The notes below the pieces were generated by a model. That model did no database searches. It was given only the letters and a program-made list of their open reading frames with translations, and had not been told where the DNA came from. From Dehalogenimonas sp. W (GTDB lineage Bacteria > Chloroflexota > Dehalococcoidia > Dehalococcoidales > Dehalococcoidaceae), in contig NZ_CP146612.1 in assembly GCF_037094495.1 (NCBI RefSeq), forward strand, positions 248,001 to 312,000: a DNA stretch of 64,000 nucleotides, given 5' to 3'. Shown piece after piece: positions 1 to 9,001 of this stretch (positions within the stretch are counted from its first letter, which is position 1; each line of letters begins with the position of its first letter). The position numbers were made by a program, and so were the translations under genes.

Positions 1-455
1 TACACTTCCCAATCACCGATATAGCCTTGAACATCACTGAAAGCATTAATCTGATGCGCCTCAACCCTGTCATAGTAATGTTTGAGTACCTCGGCTTCGG
101 TTGCGGCGGAAGAGTATTGAATGCCAAAATAAAACTTAATGTCAGGATATACATAATCCGCCGGGTAATACACTTCCATCCAGAAATTATTCTGACGTTC
201 TTCAATATTCTTAATTTTGTATAGCGGCCAGATGGTCTCAGGGTATTCTTTAAGTTCACACATAAAATTACCGACCGCGGTCGGCATCGGCGGAGCTGTC
301 GTGACCGGAGCCGTCGTACCCGGCGGATTGGTGTCAGGTGTATTTGTGCCGGGATCGTTGTTGCCGACCTCCGCTCCCGAACTGCAACCCACCGCGATCA
401 GCATGATTGACATTGCCGTTACAACAATACGCGCCCAGGAAATTTTGTTGGTCAT
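1..455 (-). CDS. Lipoprotein of unknown function, C-terminus beyond the window
   Basis: The reading frame starts at an ATG at 455-453 and stays open to the left edge, so at least 151 residues are present and the stop lies outside. The N-terminus is a lipoprotein signal: a short basic start, a hydrophobic stretch, and a lipobox ending AVGC with Cys at about residue 26. A Gly/Pro/Thr-rich linker follows (GNNDPGTNTPDTNPPGTTAP) as in surface-tethered lipoproteins, then a mixed domain containing YPETIWPLYKI. A Shine-Dalgarno AAAGG sits about 6 nt upstream, and a consensus promoter lies at 506-534. I do not recognise the domain. Plus-strand frames across this region are shadows of it. Confidence 0.8.
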   Translation of the reverse strand, partial: MTNKISWARIVVTAMSIMLIAVGCSSGAEVGNNDPGTNTPDTNPPGTTAPVTTAPPMPTAVGNFMCELKEYPETIWPLYKIKNIEERQNNFWMEVYYPADYVYPDIKFYFGIQYSSAATEAEVLKHYYDRVEAHQINAFSDVQGYIGDWEV

Positions 456-505
456 TATTTGCCTTTCTAAGCGTATTTACACACTTGACGAATATATAAT
501 CGGCT

Positions 506-534
506 ATTATCAGTCAGCAGGCGTGCTTTGTCAA
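506..534 (-). promoter_or_regulatory. Sigma70-type promoter of the left-edge lipoprotein gene
   Basis: On the minus strand TTGACA (529-534) is separated by exactly 17 bp from GATAAT (506-511). Transcription should begin near 499, leaving a leader of about 45 nt before the ATG at 455. Confidence 0.75.
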
Positions 535-569
535 AGTGTTATTTCACCAATTTTTTATTACAAGCCGGT

Positions 570-598
570 TTGACACCCGGCGCCCTGGTGGCTAACAT
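570..598 (+). promoter_or_regulatory. Promoter of comM, predicted leaderless
   Basis: TTGACA (570-575), a 17-bp spacer and TAACAT (593-598) match the vegetative consensus. The ATG of comM begins at 608, only nine bases after the -10 box, and no Shine-Dalgarno sequence is present, so the mRNA probably starts within three bases of the start codon. Confidence 0.65.
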
Positions 599-607
599 AG
601 GCGCATT

Positions 608-2125
608 ATGCTCGCTAAAACCATGACCTGCGCCCTGCTCGGACTGGACGGCACCATCGTTGAAGTTGAGGTTGATATCGCCCCCGGTCTGCCGTCGTTC
701 ACCGTGGTCGGTCTGCCCGACGCCGCCATTCAGGAATCCCGGGAGCGGGTCCGCGCCGCCGTCAGGAATTCTGGTTTCTTTTTTCCAATGAAGCGGGTGG
801 TCGCCAGCCTGGCGCCGGCAGATTTCAAGAAAACCGGCCCGGCTTATGACCTGCCCATCGCTCTGGGCATCTTGCTGAGTTCCGGCCAGCTTCGCGCCCA
901 GGTAAAAGACATCGTGTTTCTGGGTGAATTATCCCTGGAAGGCAAACTGCGCCACACCAGCGGTATTCTGCCGATGGTATCGCTGGCGCGGGACCACGGT
1001 TTCCGCCGGGTGATTGTGCCGGCCGAGGATGCCCTTGAAGCCGCCCTGGTGGACGGCGTGGAGATTATTCCGGTAACCAGTCTGGCTCAAATGGCCTCTT
1101 TTCTCTCCGGCGACATTGAAGCCCCCCAGCCGCCGGAACGGCCGGTCTTTGCCGATGACGGCACCGCCGCCAACTTTGACATGTCCCACATCAAGGGTCA
1201 GGAACACGTCAAGCGCGCTCTGGAAGTGGCAGCCGCCGGGGCGCATAACGTGGTCATGTCCGGCCCGCCCGGCTCCGGCAAGACCATGCTGGCCCGGGCT
1301 TTGACTACTATCCTGCCGCCACTGACCAATGATGAGGCCCTGGAAGTCACCAAAATATATTCAGTTTCCGGCAATCTGCCGCCGGGCACGCCGCTGGTGC
1401 GGCGTCGCCCCTTCCGTTCTCCTCACTACACCACTTCGGCCGCCGGTCTGGTTGGCGGCGGTCACCAGCCGCGTCCCGGTGAAATTACTTTGTCACATCG
1501 CGGCGTACTATTCTTGGATGAACTGCCGGAGTTCGGCCACAGCATGCTGGAAGTACTGCGTCAGCCACTGGAAGACCGGGTGGTGACCATCAGTCGCTCG
1601 CAGGGCACGGTCACTTTCCCGGCCAACTTCATGCTGGTCGGCGCCATGAATCCCTGTCCCTGCGGTTATTACGGCGATCCGCTCAAGGAATGCCGTTGCG
1701 CCCCGTCACAAATTACCCGCTATCAGACACGTTTATCCGGGCCGTTTCTGGACCGGGTGGATATTTTTGTTGAAGTACCGCGGGTGGATTATGACAAGCT
1801 ATCGGGCGACCATCAGGGTGAATCATCTTCGGCCATTTCCAGTCGGGTGACCACCGCCCGGGAATATCAGACAGTCCGCTTTACCGGCAGCCGCCTGACT
1901 GCCAATAACGATATGACCGCGGCCGATATTAAGAAACACTGTAAAATGGACGCCCCGGCGGAGAGTCTGCTGAAAACAGCCATGCGCCAGCTGTCCTTGT
2001 CCGCCCGCGGCTTCCACCGGACCCTCAAACTGTCGCGGACCATCGCCGACCTGGACGCCAGCGAACAAATCAAGACCCACCACATGGCGGAAGCCTTACA
2101 GTACCGTCCGCGGATTACAGTTTAA
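608..2125 (+). CDS. comM: YifB/ComM family Mg-chelatase-like AAA+ ATPase
   Basis: The 505-residue product has the full ComM architecture: an N-terminal Lon-protease-like fold (about residues 1-170), a Mg-chelatase-type AAA+ core with Walker A GPPGSGKT at 219-226 and Walker B LFLDEL at about 301-306, and the C-terminal Mg-chelatase-associated domain. A zinc-ribbon-like segment (NPCPCGYYGD, then KECRC) lies in the second half of the core. In naturally transformable bacteria ComM is a hexameric helicase that drives branch migration during integration of incoming DNA; the family is also widespread in species not known to be transformable, so its role here is open. Length is typical. The gene is followed after 30 bp by the DUF502 gene on the same strand. 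Confidence 0.93.
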   Translation: MLAKTMTCALLGLDGTIVEVEVDIAPGLPSFTVVGLPDAAIQESRERVRAAVRNSGFFFPMKRVVASLAPADFKKTGPAYDLPIALGILLSSGQLRAQVKDIVFLGELSLEGKLRHTSGILPMVSLARDHGFRRVIVPAEDALEAALVDGVEIIPVTSLAQMASFLSGDIEAPQPPERPVFADDGTAANFDMSHIKGQEHVKRALEVAAAGAHNVVMSGPPGSGKTMLARALTTILPPLTNDEALEVTKIYSVSGNLPPGTPLVRRRPFRSPHYTTSAAGLVGGGHQPRPGEITLSHRGVLFLDELPEFGHSMLEVLRQPLEDRVVTISRSQGTVTFPANFMLVGAMNPCPCGYYGDPLKECRCAPSQITRYQTRLSGPFLDRVDIFVEVPRVDYDKLSGDHQGESSSAISSRVTTAREYQTVRFTGSRLTANNDMTAADIKKHCKMDAPAESLLKTAMRQLSLSARGFHRTLKLSRTIADLDASEQIKTHHMAEALQYRPRITV

Positions 2126-2143
2126 TAAAAGGTAAAATTCCGC

Positions 2144-2149
2144 TATTAT
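2144..2149 (+). promoter_or_regulatory. Possible -10 box of the DUF502 gene (leaderless)
   Basis: TATTAT ends six bases before the ATG at 2156 and there is no Shine-Dalgarno sequence. The -35 position (2121-2126, TTTAAT) is weak, so this is tentative. Confidence 0.35.
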
Positions 2150-2155
2150 AAGGTA

Positions 2156-2905
2156 ATGGCTGAAATCATTATCAAGCCGCCGCCTCCGGAGTCTCCCGAC
2201 GGGGAAGACCCTAAACAGCCCTGGCTGGTGCGGAACGTACGCCGCAACTTCATCACCGGTTTGCTGGTCACCGTACCGGCGGCGCTGGCCGTTCTGGCCC
2301 TGTTATGGTTCTTCAACACCATTGATAACGTCCTGCAACCCATTATCCGAGCTATCTTCGGTCAATCCATTATCGGACTGGGTTTTATCATCACCCTCGT
2401 CTTGATTTACATGGCCGGCATCCTGGCTTCCAATATCGTCGGGAAACGATTGATCCAGTTCGGTGAGGCGGTAGTAGGCCGCTTGCCGGTACTGCGCCAG
2501 ATTTATAATGCCGCCAAGCAGGCCATGACCAGTCTGTCCGGCCTCAATAAAACGCGGACGGCGTTCCGCGAGGTAGTCATGGTGGAATTTCCCCGCCGGG
2601 GAATGTGGACGGTAGCCTTTATCACCAATGAATTGCATGACGCCACGGGCAAAAAACTGATATCCATCTATGTCCCGACAGCCCCGGTACCGACTTCCGG
2701 CTATTTTGCGCTGGTGGCGGAAAAGGAAATCAAACGGACAAACATCTCTGTGGACGCGGCTATGAAAATGGTCATCTCGTCCGGCATCGCCTCCACTGAA
2801 GATATCAGCGTCGGTCTGACTGGTGAACTTTTAGGTTATCAGCAACCCGATGATGAGGATAACCGCCCCGATCGCCAGGGCGATCCAGCCGCCGGTACGC
2901 ACTGA
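2156..2905 (+). CDS. DUF502 family membrane protein
   Basis: The 249-residue product has a proline-rich N-terminus (residues 8-16), two hydrophobic segments at about 33-53 and 72-92, and a soluble C-terminal domain containing EFPRRGMWTVAFITN and IYVPTAPVPTSGYF, both hallmarks of DUF502. DUF502 proteins are small inner-membrane proteins without an established biochemical role in bacteria. The last 25 codons overlap the 3' end of the convergent gene at 2831-3076, and this tail is hydrophilic and low in complexity, so the overlap is tolerated rather than signalling a wrong frame. Confidence 0.85.
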   Translation: MAEIIIKPPPPESPDGEDPKQPWLVRNVRRNFITGLLVTVPAALAVLALLWFFNTIDNVLQPIIRAIFGQSIIGLGFIITLVLIYMAGILASNIVGKRLIQFGEAVVGRLPVLRQIYNAAKQAMTSLSGLNKTRTAFREVVMVEFPRRGMWTVAFITNELHDATGKKLISIYVPTAPVPTSGYFALVAEKEIKRTNISVDAAMKMVISSGIASTEDISVGLTGELLGYQQPDDEDNRPDRQGDPAAGTH

Positions 2906-3076
2906 CCCGGGCTCGGCACGCTCCGGATTGTGGGTCACAAACTCCCGCAAATCGCGTTTACCTGACAGCGCGTCGTAGTAACCTTTTTCTTCACGGGAAC
3001 CAATAAACAACATCACCAGGCCGGTCAGGATAAAAAATCCCCCCAGCGCCAGTATAACCCCGGTTTCTCCTGACAT
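2831..3076 (-). CDS. Small two-helix membrane protein
   Basis: The 81-residue product begins MSGETGVILALGGFF and has hydrophobic segments at about residues 6-25 and 62-80 with a charged loop of about 35 residues between them. A strong GGAGG lies eight bases upstream of the ATG, which fixes the start. I do not recognise the family. It converges with and overlaps the DUF502 gene by 75 bp at the 3' ends. Confidence 0.7.
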   Translation of the reverse strand: MSGETGVILALGGFFILTGLVMLFIGSREEKGYYDALSGKRDLREFVTHNPERAEPGSVRTGGWIALAIGAVILIIGLLIT

Positions 3077-3387
3077 GGGAAACCTCCTTCAGGCTGCATC
3101 GCTCCCGCCTGAATTATAGTTTTTCCCCTGCCCCGAAGCAAGAGGTATAGTCGCCGCCACCGAAACCCACACGGTCCGTCATCTTCCCCACAAGCCGGGG
3201 GCTATCACTCTAAACCATTCGTGGTGAGCCTGCACGACCATGTCCGGTACTGATAACTGATGACTGTTTACTGTTTACTGATAGCTGACAGCTCGCCCCG
3301 TTTCGGTTATTGTGATTTTGGTATTTGATATTATTTTGGATTTAGAAATTAGAGATTAGATATTCACAGGTGACAGCTCGTCCCATC
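3077..3387. repeat. Intergenic gap carrying dispersed repeats
   Basis: No gene is visible in these 311 bp. Two segments recur in the 9666-10604 gap: 3194-3273 matches 9787-9867 with few differences, and 3291-3345 matches 10034-10089. Between them are TGATAGCTGACAGC-type short repeats, which recur in the other long gaps of this window. Confidence 0.75.
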
Positions 3388-4476
3388 TCAGGCCCCCGGC
3401 GGCACCTGAATGGTCCCGCCCAATATGGCATTGCCGTCCGCGGTGATGGTGTACTTGTTCTGCGTTGATTCTATCAGATAGGTGCCGGGGTCATTGACGC
3501 CCCCGACCTTACCACCGGCGGGAATAATCTCATTGGTATAAGTCACCACGGTACCGCCGCCTTCGGTCAGCGCCTGTATGGTCGCTATCTGCACCGTCAG
3601 CAGTTCATCGTTAAATAGCGGGCCGTCCTGGGACGGGTCATAGTAAAACATATCGGTAATGTCTTCAGCGTCCGCGGCTTCTTCCGGCAGATTGATGTTT
3701 ACCGGCTGTCCGATGTTGCTGAAAGTCGTTGTCTGAGACTGGGTCATGGTCACACCGCCGGACGTAGCGCTCCACGCGATATCCAGACCTGCCGGCTGGT
3801 AAGTTGCCGAGTCTATGGTGATGATGATTTCCACATCGTCTAATTGCATCTGGTCGGGATCATCCATCATCTGGGCTATCTGTTCATCGGTCGCTCCCAG
3901 AAAGGTGGCGAACTGCTCCATGGTCACTGTCACTTCCAGGCGGTATTTACCGTCTGCTTCTTCAATCGTTACCGATTCCTCACCAATGCCCTCAAATAGC
4001 AACCCGATCTGTCCGGCCTGATTGTATGACCGCCACATCTGCTCGTAGTCTTCCGTTTTCAGCGTTACCTTCTCCCATGCGCCCTCTATGCCGGAACCTT
4101 CACGTTCGGAGAACATATACATCGTATCGCCGATAACATACATTTCGCTGGATGTTGTGCCGAATCCCGGTAACGACATCTCACTTACCATGGTTAAAAA
4201 CAGCTTTTCTCCGGCTGCATCCACCACCGCTGCGGCTTCCATTGTGGTCACATTCGGCTCCTGGTCGTCAGCTGTAACCGTTGCCGTCGTCTGGAGGTCA
4301 TATTCGTAGGTGTTCATACCATTCGCCGCATCCAGCATAAACTCTATTATCTTGTCGTCATTAGGCGGTTTAGGCCCCAAAGGAAGAAACTCTTCTTTTT
4401 CACAACCCACCGTCAGCCCCACAGTCACCATTATCGTCAGCAATACTGCCGGTAACAATCTACTCCATTTCATCAT
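3388..4476 (-). CDS. Lipoprotein, DUF6612-like
   Basis: The 362-residue product starts with a lipoprotein signal whose lipobox ends LTVGC (Cys at about residue 25), so it should be anchored outside the cytoplasmic membrane. The mature part resembles DUF6612-type lipoproteins: an N-terminal helix (IEFMLDAANGMNTYEYD) leading into a large antiparallel beta domain with repeated TTxxMEAAAVVD- and YVIGDTMYMF-like strands, as in LolA/LppX-like carriers. That family link is from pattern and is moderately sure. A second ATG at 4473 is better spaced from GGAGG. It is the last gene of the minus-strand block that begins with the two-component system at 9665. Confidence 0.7.
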   Translation of the reverse strand: MMKWSRLLPAVLLTIMVTVGLTVGCEKEEFLPLGPKPPNDDKIIEFMLDAANGMNTYEYDLQTTATVTADDQEPNVTTMEAAAVVDAAGEKLFLTMVSEMSLPGFGTTSSEMYVIGDTMYMFSEREGSGIEGAWEKVTLKTEDYEQMWRSYNQAGQIGLLFEGIGEESVTIEEADGKYRLEVTVTMEQFATFLGATDEQIAQMMDDPDQMQLDDVEIIITIDSATYQPAGLDIAWSATSGGVTMTQSQTTTFSNIGQPVNINLPEEAADAEDITDMFYYDPSQDGPLFNDELLTVQIATIQALTEGGGTVVTYTNEIIPAGGKVGGVNDPGTYLIESTQNKYTITADGNAILGGTIQVPPGA

Positions 4477-4579
4477 TTGCCTCCGTAAAAATTTTCAATC
4501 CGCGCCGGGAGCGTCGGGAAAAAGTATAACACCCCAACATGAACGCCAGATGAACAGAACAGGGTAAAATAATAAGAGT

Positions 4580-5146
4580 TTACTTATTTACTATTCCGGG
4601 TGTGACGGCACGCCGTCTCGTTGCAGTTTTCACCGCCTGATAAATGGTAACTCCACCCAGGCTGATGAGCACAACTGCCGCGATGAGGTTATACGGCACC
4701 GCCCACACCGCCAGAAACACTCCAATAGCCAAACCCGTTATTATCAATGCGACTCCGTCAATAACCAGGTCGTTTTTGACCGGAGCGTTATTCTTGCCGA
4801 TAAACGTCACTATCACACCCCCGACGATCAGTCCCAGTGCCGGGGCTATTTCAAAAGGAGAGGCTAGAAAGCTGACTGGGAAATCGGTTTTGCCGTAAAA
4901 AGAGGCTATATAAAATATACCGGCTATAATTGCGGCGACCCCGAAAAACCGCGGCTGAGTTTTGAAGCCCCCAACCAGCGCCAGCACCGCCCCCAGCAGG
5001 GCGATCACCGCGGTCATCAAAAATCCAACGCCGGAGCCTAATTGCCCGGTAGTTGTCAGTGTGTATGAGGACGAGAAAGCCCACACCAGGCCGGAAATTA
5101 CTATGAGCATACCGCCCCAGGCAGCGAATCTCAGGGCAGTTTTCAT
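4580..5146 (-). CDS. Multi-pass membrane protein of unknown function
   Basis: The 188-residue product is almost wholly hydrophobic, with about six predicted membrane segments separated by short loops (for example PRFF, KNNAPVKND) and a short basic C-terminal tail (KTATRRRAVTPG). The ATG overlaps the TGA of the upstream gene in an ATGA arrangement at 5143-5146, indicating translational coupling. I recognise no family. It probably acts with the lipoprotein encoded immediately upstream. Confidence 0.7.
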   Translation of the reverse strand: MKTALRFAAWGGMLIVISGLVWAFSSSYTLTTTGQLGSGVGFLMTAVIALLGAVLALVGGFKTQPRFFGVAAIIAGIFYIASFYGKTDFPVSFLASPFEIAPALGLIVGGVIVTFIGKNNAPVKNDLVIDGVALIITGLAIGVFLAVWAVPYNLIAAVVLISLGGVTIYQAVKTATRRRAVTPGIVNK

Positions 5147-5676
5147 GCCTTTCTCCGCCGTCTAAAAACCCAAATGGCTGCCCCGACGGCGGCCAAAAGC
5201 GCGGCTGCCAGGCCGGGATACCAGCGCTGGTCGTGCCAGAAGGAGGCATCATCCACACTGCCGACCAACCAGTAAGGCCCGCCGGCGTTCCCTGACGGAC
5301 TTATTCCAGTATATGGCTCCATGGAAATAACTTCACCGCCGCCGAACGCTTTATACTGACCGCTGCGGACAATAAACTCACCGTCCTGGTTCAGCACCTC
5401 TACCTGGATACCGGATATCCGGTATGACCAGCCGTACGGCCAAATCAACAGGTGAGAATCACCGCCTGACTTTAGGCGCAAGACGTCGTTTTCCACCACC
5501 AGCTTGCCGGTGTTCAACGCCAGGAAAGAGGCAGCCTCCGGATATTTGTTGACTGGAAAAATATCTATCTCCGGTGACTCGGAAGTGCAGGCGGTGGCTG
5601 TTAAACCAATCACCAAAAGACAGGCCGTTATGCCAAATACAAATCTAAGTCCGCCGCGGGTCTTCAACGACCTCAT
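5143..5676 (-). CDS. Lipoprotein with C-terminal membrane anchor
   Basis: The ATG at 5676 is preferred because GAGGGG lies six bases upstream; an in-frame TTG at 5682 abuts that site. The product, about 177 residues, has a signal sequence with lipobox LTATAC, an exposed domain of about 120 residues rich in Gly and aromatic residues (LLIWPYGWSYRISG), and a C-terminal hydrophobic helix ending in RRRRKA. A lipidated N-terminus plus a C-terminal helix with positive stop-transfer residues would hold both ends at the membrane. No family is recognised. It is coupled by a 4-bp overlap to the next gene. Confidence 0.65.
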   Translation of the reverse strand: MRSLKTRGGLRFVFGITACLLVIGLTATACTSESPEIDIFPVNKYPEAASFLALNTGKLVVENDVLRLKSGGDSHLLIWPYGWSYRISGIQVEVLNQDGEFIVRSGQYKAFGGGEVISMEPYTGISPSGNAGGPYWLVGSVDDASFWHDQRWYPGLAAALLAAVGAAIWVFRRRRKA

Positions 5677-5694
5677 AACCAACCCCTCTGAACG

Positions 5695-6147
5695 TTATCT
5701 CCATCCGGTTCTGACCCCGGTGCTGATGAGCCTCGTTACCGCCGGCAGCATGTACATCGCTGCTCCCAGATAAAAAACAGCTATAATCCACGGCTCAATA
5801 TCCAAATGCCCGCCGAAGTATACGATCGAGCGCTGTCCGACAAGAGCAATCCCGAAAACCAGGGCAAAGGCACTGCCGTTCAGTGGTGATTTGAAGGCTA
5901 ATATCGCCATGTAGCTCAGCAACAGGACAAAGAGGATACTTGAAATAACCCAGCCCTCGCCCATCAGCATTCCGCTGACAAACAAAAGCATGTTGCCGGT
6001 CAGCATTGATAGGAACATCGGGTTATGGACAGCGAGCTGTAAATCCTGATTTTTTACCTTGGCGTATCTATTCAGATAATAAATGACAGCAAGGTGAATG
6101 GCACTGATTAAAAGGATAATTACTATCTCAACTATGCCGAATCTCAT
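5695..6147 (-). CDS. Four-helix membrane protein of unknown function
   Basis: The start at 6147 (MRFGIVEIVII) is chosen because GGAGG lies seven bases upstream; an earlier ATG at 6165 has no ribosome-binding site. The product of about 150 residues has four to five hydrophobic helices with a basic connector (NRYAKVKNQD) after the first. It sits 18 bp before the next gene of the same strand. No known family was recognised. Confidence 0.6.
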   Translation of the reverse strand: MRFGIVEIVIILLISAIHLAVIYYLNRYAKVKNQDLQLAVHNPMFLSMLTGNMLLFVSGMLMGEGWVISSILFVLLLSYMAILAFKSPLNGSAFALVFGIALVGQRSIVYFGGHLDIEPWIIAVFYLGAAMYMLPAVTRLISTGVRTGWR

Positions 6148-6228
6148 TGCCTGACCTCCAGCCATTTATCCGTATTGTACCACCCGAAGATGAACGGGAG
6201 ATGAAAATACGCCTCTCGGCGCCCGGTT

Positions 6229-6636
6229 TCAAGTTATCGGCCCAGCCAGAGGGATGGTATCAGTCGCCGTCTTTGACAGAATAATACCGGTTTCGTCATC
6301 AATCTTGAATATAAGTGTTTGAAACGAGCCCTGGGCCAACAAACCTTGATTTTCCAATATCGGGGTAGCGTCTGCCTGCCACCCCAGTTCTTCCTCCGTG
6401 AATGTGTCTCCGACGTAGTAGCGCACCAGCCAGTATCCTTCCTGATGTATCGTCGGAACACCGCTAGCCTTCACCAGGACGATTTCAGGGATAACATTGG
6501 ATGCGATGGCTTGAGCTTGTTCGCTTGAAACATTCGGGACCGGAACCTTACTGCAACCGATCAGCGCAACGACAATTAAGACGATTACCATCAACGACAA
6601 GGCCTGTTTTATCTGATTTATTCTCATGGGGATCAA
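6229..6636 (-). CDS. Small lipoprotein of unknown function
   Basis: The 135-residue product has a lipoprotein signal (hydrophobic VIVLIVVALIGC, Cys at about 28) and a mature domain of about 105 residues. The mature part contains SSEQAQAIASNVIPE, which resembles the start of PepSY-like domains, followed by a short beta-rich stretch (YWLVRYYVGD, TLIFKIDDETG). The PepSY resemblance is only suggestive. Either the TTG at 6636 or the ATG at 6627 could be the start; GGAGG is three and twelve bases away respectively. Confidence 0.6.
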   Translation of the reverse strand: MIPMRINQIKQALSLMVIVLIVVALIGCSKVPVPNVSSEQAQAIASNVIPEIVLVKASGVPTIHQEGYWLVRYYVGDTFTEEELGWQADATPILENQGLLAQGSFQTLIFKIDDETGIILSKTATDTIPLAGPIT

Positions 6637-6667
6637 TATCCTCCCTTAACAATAATAGGAATCCCTG

Positions 6668-6895
6668 TCATCGTTTATAACCCCGGATTACGTACCTAAT
6701 CAGAGCGAAGAGTATCAAGCCTATACCGAACGTATTGAGCAAAATAATGACTGGAGTTAAAACTGGGTGTTGGAAAAGTATCTCGGTGCCATCGTCATGG
6801 CCGAACAATCCAAAAACGGTCATACTAATCGCCATGGTTGTTAATAACAAGACGCACCCGGATATCCAAATCGTCTGAATAGTTGATGGCTTCAT
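6668..6895 (-). CDS. Small two-helix membrane protein
   Basis: The ATG at 6895 overlaps the TGA of the upstream gene (ATGA at 6892-6895), so it is preferred over a TTG at 6919. The product of about 75 residues has two hydrophobic segments separated by an acidic loop (FGHDDGTEILF) and ends in a basic tail (RYVIRGYKR). No family recognised; a likely partner of the membrane protein encoded directly upstream. Confidence 0.6.
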   Translation of the reverse strand: MKPSTIQTIWISGCVLLLTTMAISMTVFGLFGHDDGTEILFQHPVLTPVIILLNTFGIGLILFALIRYVIRGYKR

Positions 6896-7458
6896 GACCT
6901 TAACGTTTTTAGGTACCAAACAGAAAATAAGACGATTATACCGGGAATCAGCAGCAATCCCGCGATTAGCATAATCACCAGATTTTCAATAATACCGCCA
7001 ATGGCTAACAATACAATCCCTACCAAGGTCATCGTCTGACCAATCTTGGGTACTGTCCAACGAGTTAATAAATGTTGCGTATATACTCTAACGGTATTGT
7101 CATTCACTTGTTTAGTAGCGCTTCGGCGGACAGTTGAAAGAAATAACGAAAAAACGAAATAAACAATTGCCGCGATAACGATGGTAAAAGCGATGAACGG
7201 GAGTAACTGAAGCCCAAATACGATAAGCGCGTCGCCGATGTCACCGTTTGATGCCTGTTCCCATACCTTCCCCAGAAAATATCCGGCTCCGAACGGTTCA
7301 ATGTTTGGCGGAGGCGGCAAATTGGAACCGGGCGGCGGTGTCTGAGTCATAAACATATTATGGATATTGTAGGAAGGTGCGGTGGCAAATGTTACGAGCC
7401 AGACGGGAAGAAAATAGCGCCATTTCCAACGTTGCATCAATGGTTCAGTTCCGTTCAT
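6892..7458 (-). CDS. Multi-pass membrane protein of unknown function
   Basis: The 188-residue product has a first membrane helix (YFLPVWLVTFATAP), a proline-rich extracytoplasmic loop (TQTPPPGSNLPPPPN, about residues 39-53), then three further hydrophobic segments at about 78-108 and 135-185. It is the first gene after the histidine kinase, 64 bp downstream, and is coupled to the next small membrane gene. No homologous family is recognised. Position suggests it is controlled by, or senses with, the two-component pair. Confidence 0.6.
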   Translation of the reverse strand: MNGTEPLMQRWKWRYFLPVWLVTFATAPSYNIHNMFMTQTPPPGSNLPPPPNIEPFGAGYFLGKVWEQASNGDIGDALIVFGLQLLPFIAFTIVIAAIVYFVFSLFLSTVRRSATKQVNDNTVRVYTQHLLTRWTVPKIGQTMTLVGIVLLAIGGIIENLVIMLIAGLLLIPGIIVLFSVWYLKTLRS

Positions 7459-7522
7459 AATATTAAACGCGTCCTTTCATTTTAATACGTTGTAAAAAGA
7501 CCTGGTATTTACCTGGAGCAGG

Positions 7523-9001
7523 TTATTCCTCATACAATTCCAACTTCACTGTAAATACACTCCCTTTTCCTAATGTGCTTGCCACAGAAATATCGCCCCC
7601 GTGACGGGTAATGATGCCGCGGCTGATGGACAGTCCCAGTCCGTAACCGGACTCCGGCGTCCGTTCTTCGGACACCTTAAAGAACCGCTCAAATATCTTA
7701 TCCAGGTGTTCCCGGGCAATGCCTTTACCATTATCTTCCACCCTGATAACGGCATTGTTGCCGTCGGTTATCAGCCCCAACACCACCTCTCCCCCTGGTG
7801 AAGTATACTTGGCGGCGTTGTCCAGCAGGTTGGAAAACACCCGGGAGAGTTGTTCGCCGTCGCCTTTGACAGTGACGGGTTCGCCGACCGCTAACCGCCC
7901 GGTTTCCAGCCTGAATTTGATTCCTCTCTCATCAAATAACGGGGTAAATTCTTCGGCGACACCGACAACAATTTTCGTTAAATCAACCGTCTGATAATCT
8001 GTTTTCTGGGTAGTCTCATCCGCCCTGGCCTGGGACAACAGGTCCGCAATCAGCCGTTCCTGGGCTTCAATCCGGCGGGATAGTACCTCCAGTAATTGCT
8101 GGTATTCTTCCACCGTTCTATTGTCGGTCAGCGCCCCTGTCACTGCCGTCTTCATGGATGCCAACGGTGTTTTCATTTCATGAGCGGCGTCGGACACGAA
8201 CCTTTTCTGGGAGTCAAATGACTGCTGTAATCCGGCCGCCATCCGGTTGAGCGAGTACGCCAGCCGCCCTATTTCATCCTTTGATTTCACCGCCGTTCTT
8301 TCAGCCAGAGCGCCCTCAGCCAGTCTTTCGGAGAACTGAGTCAGGCGGGTTACCGGATTGACGGTCATCCTGGAGATTGCCCAGCCGAGGAATAAGGCAA
8401 AAATAGTCACCAGCGGCAATGACCAGATAACATCACGGACCACGGCATCAATCCATTTAGTCTGGGGTATGAATCTTGGGTCCAAAGATGCTATGAAAAC
8501 GATGTCATCATAACCCTCAATGGGCAGATAATACAGGCGTGGTATAGGATGTTGATTCAGATAATCATGAATGGTTCGTGAAAAATAATTGTCGGTCAGG
8601 AGTACCGGCCCGATCTCGGATTCACTTATAGACACCAGATATGCCTTGTAAGATGGGATTTCCGCTTGCGGTACTCTGGTAACCGTAGTGCTGAATCCCA
8701 CACCTCCGGGGCGAGTGGTATCAATGATCGGACTAAAATTCTCAATTACCTTGGACGGCGTTAACCCTCCGAATTCCTGATTGAGCGCGTCATATAAATT
8801 CAGTATATTAATACTGCCCGGTCCATCGAACACACCAGGCGTTGCCCCCTTGATATATCCCGGACCTGTCTCCATCAAGCGACCGGCATCGGTGTCTGAC
8901 GCCATGAATTTGCTGTATTCCATATACATGAACACCGCCACCACTAACAGAAAGACGGAGGCCATATAGAGCACTACCAGTTTAAGGCTTAAGCTTTTCA
9001 T
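7523..9001 (-). CDS. Sensor histidine kinase (HAMP, HisKA, HATPase)
   Basis: The 492-residue product shows a membrane helix at about residues 7-27, an extracytoplasmic sensor region of about 160 residues, a second helix at about 190-210, a HAMP linker (NPVTRLTQFSERLAEG), a HisKA box DAAHEMKTPL with the phospho-acceptor at about His274, and an HATPase domain with the N box (DNAAKYT), G1 (VEDNGKGI) and G2 (GYGLGLSI). All catalytic motifs are intact. It overlaps the upstream response regulator by 20 bp, so the two are co-expressed. The ligand of the sensor region is not evident. Confidence 0.92.
   Translation of the reverse strand: MKSLSLKLVVLYMASVFLLVVAVFMYMEYSKFMASDTDAGRLMETGPGYIKGATPGVFDGPGSINILNLYDALNQEFGGLTPSKVIENFSPIIDTTRPGGVGFSTTVTRVPQAEIPSYKAYLVSISESEIGPVLLTDNYFSRTIHDYLNQHPIPRLYYLPIEGYDDIVFIASLDPRFIPQTKWIDAVVRDVIWSLPLVTIFALFLGWAISRMTVNPVTRLTQFSERLAEGALAERTAVKSKDEIGRLAYSLNRMAAGLQQSFDSQKRFVSDAAHEMKTPLASMKTAVTGALTDNRTVEEYQQLLEVLSRRIEAQERLIADLLSQARADETTQKTDYQTVDLTKIVVGVAEEFTPLFDERGIKFRLETGRLAVGEPVTVKGDGEQLSRVFSNLLDNAAKYTSPGGEVVLGLITDGNNAVIRVEDNGKGIAREHLDKIFERFFKVSEERTPESGYGLGLSISRGIITRHGGDISVASTLGKGSVFTVKLELYEE

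Noticed and set aside
217-573. Plus-strand frame of 118 codons near the left edge
   Set aside because: It is antisense to the lipoprotein gene with a clear signal sequence, ribosome site and promoter on the minus strand.
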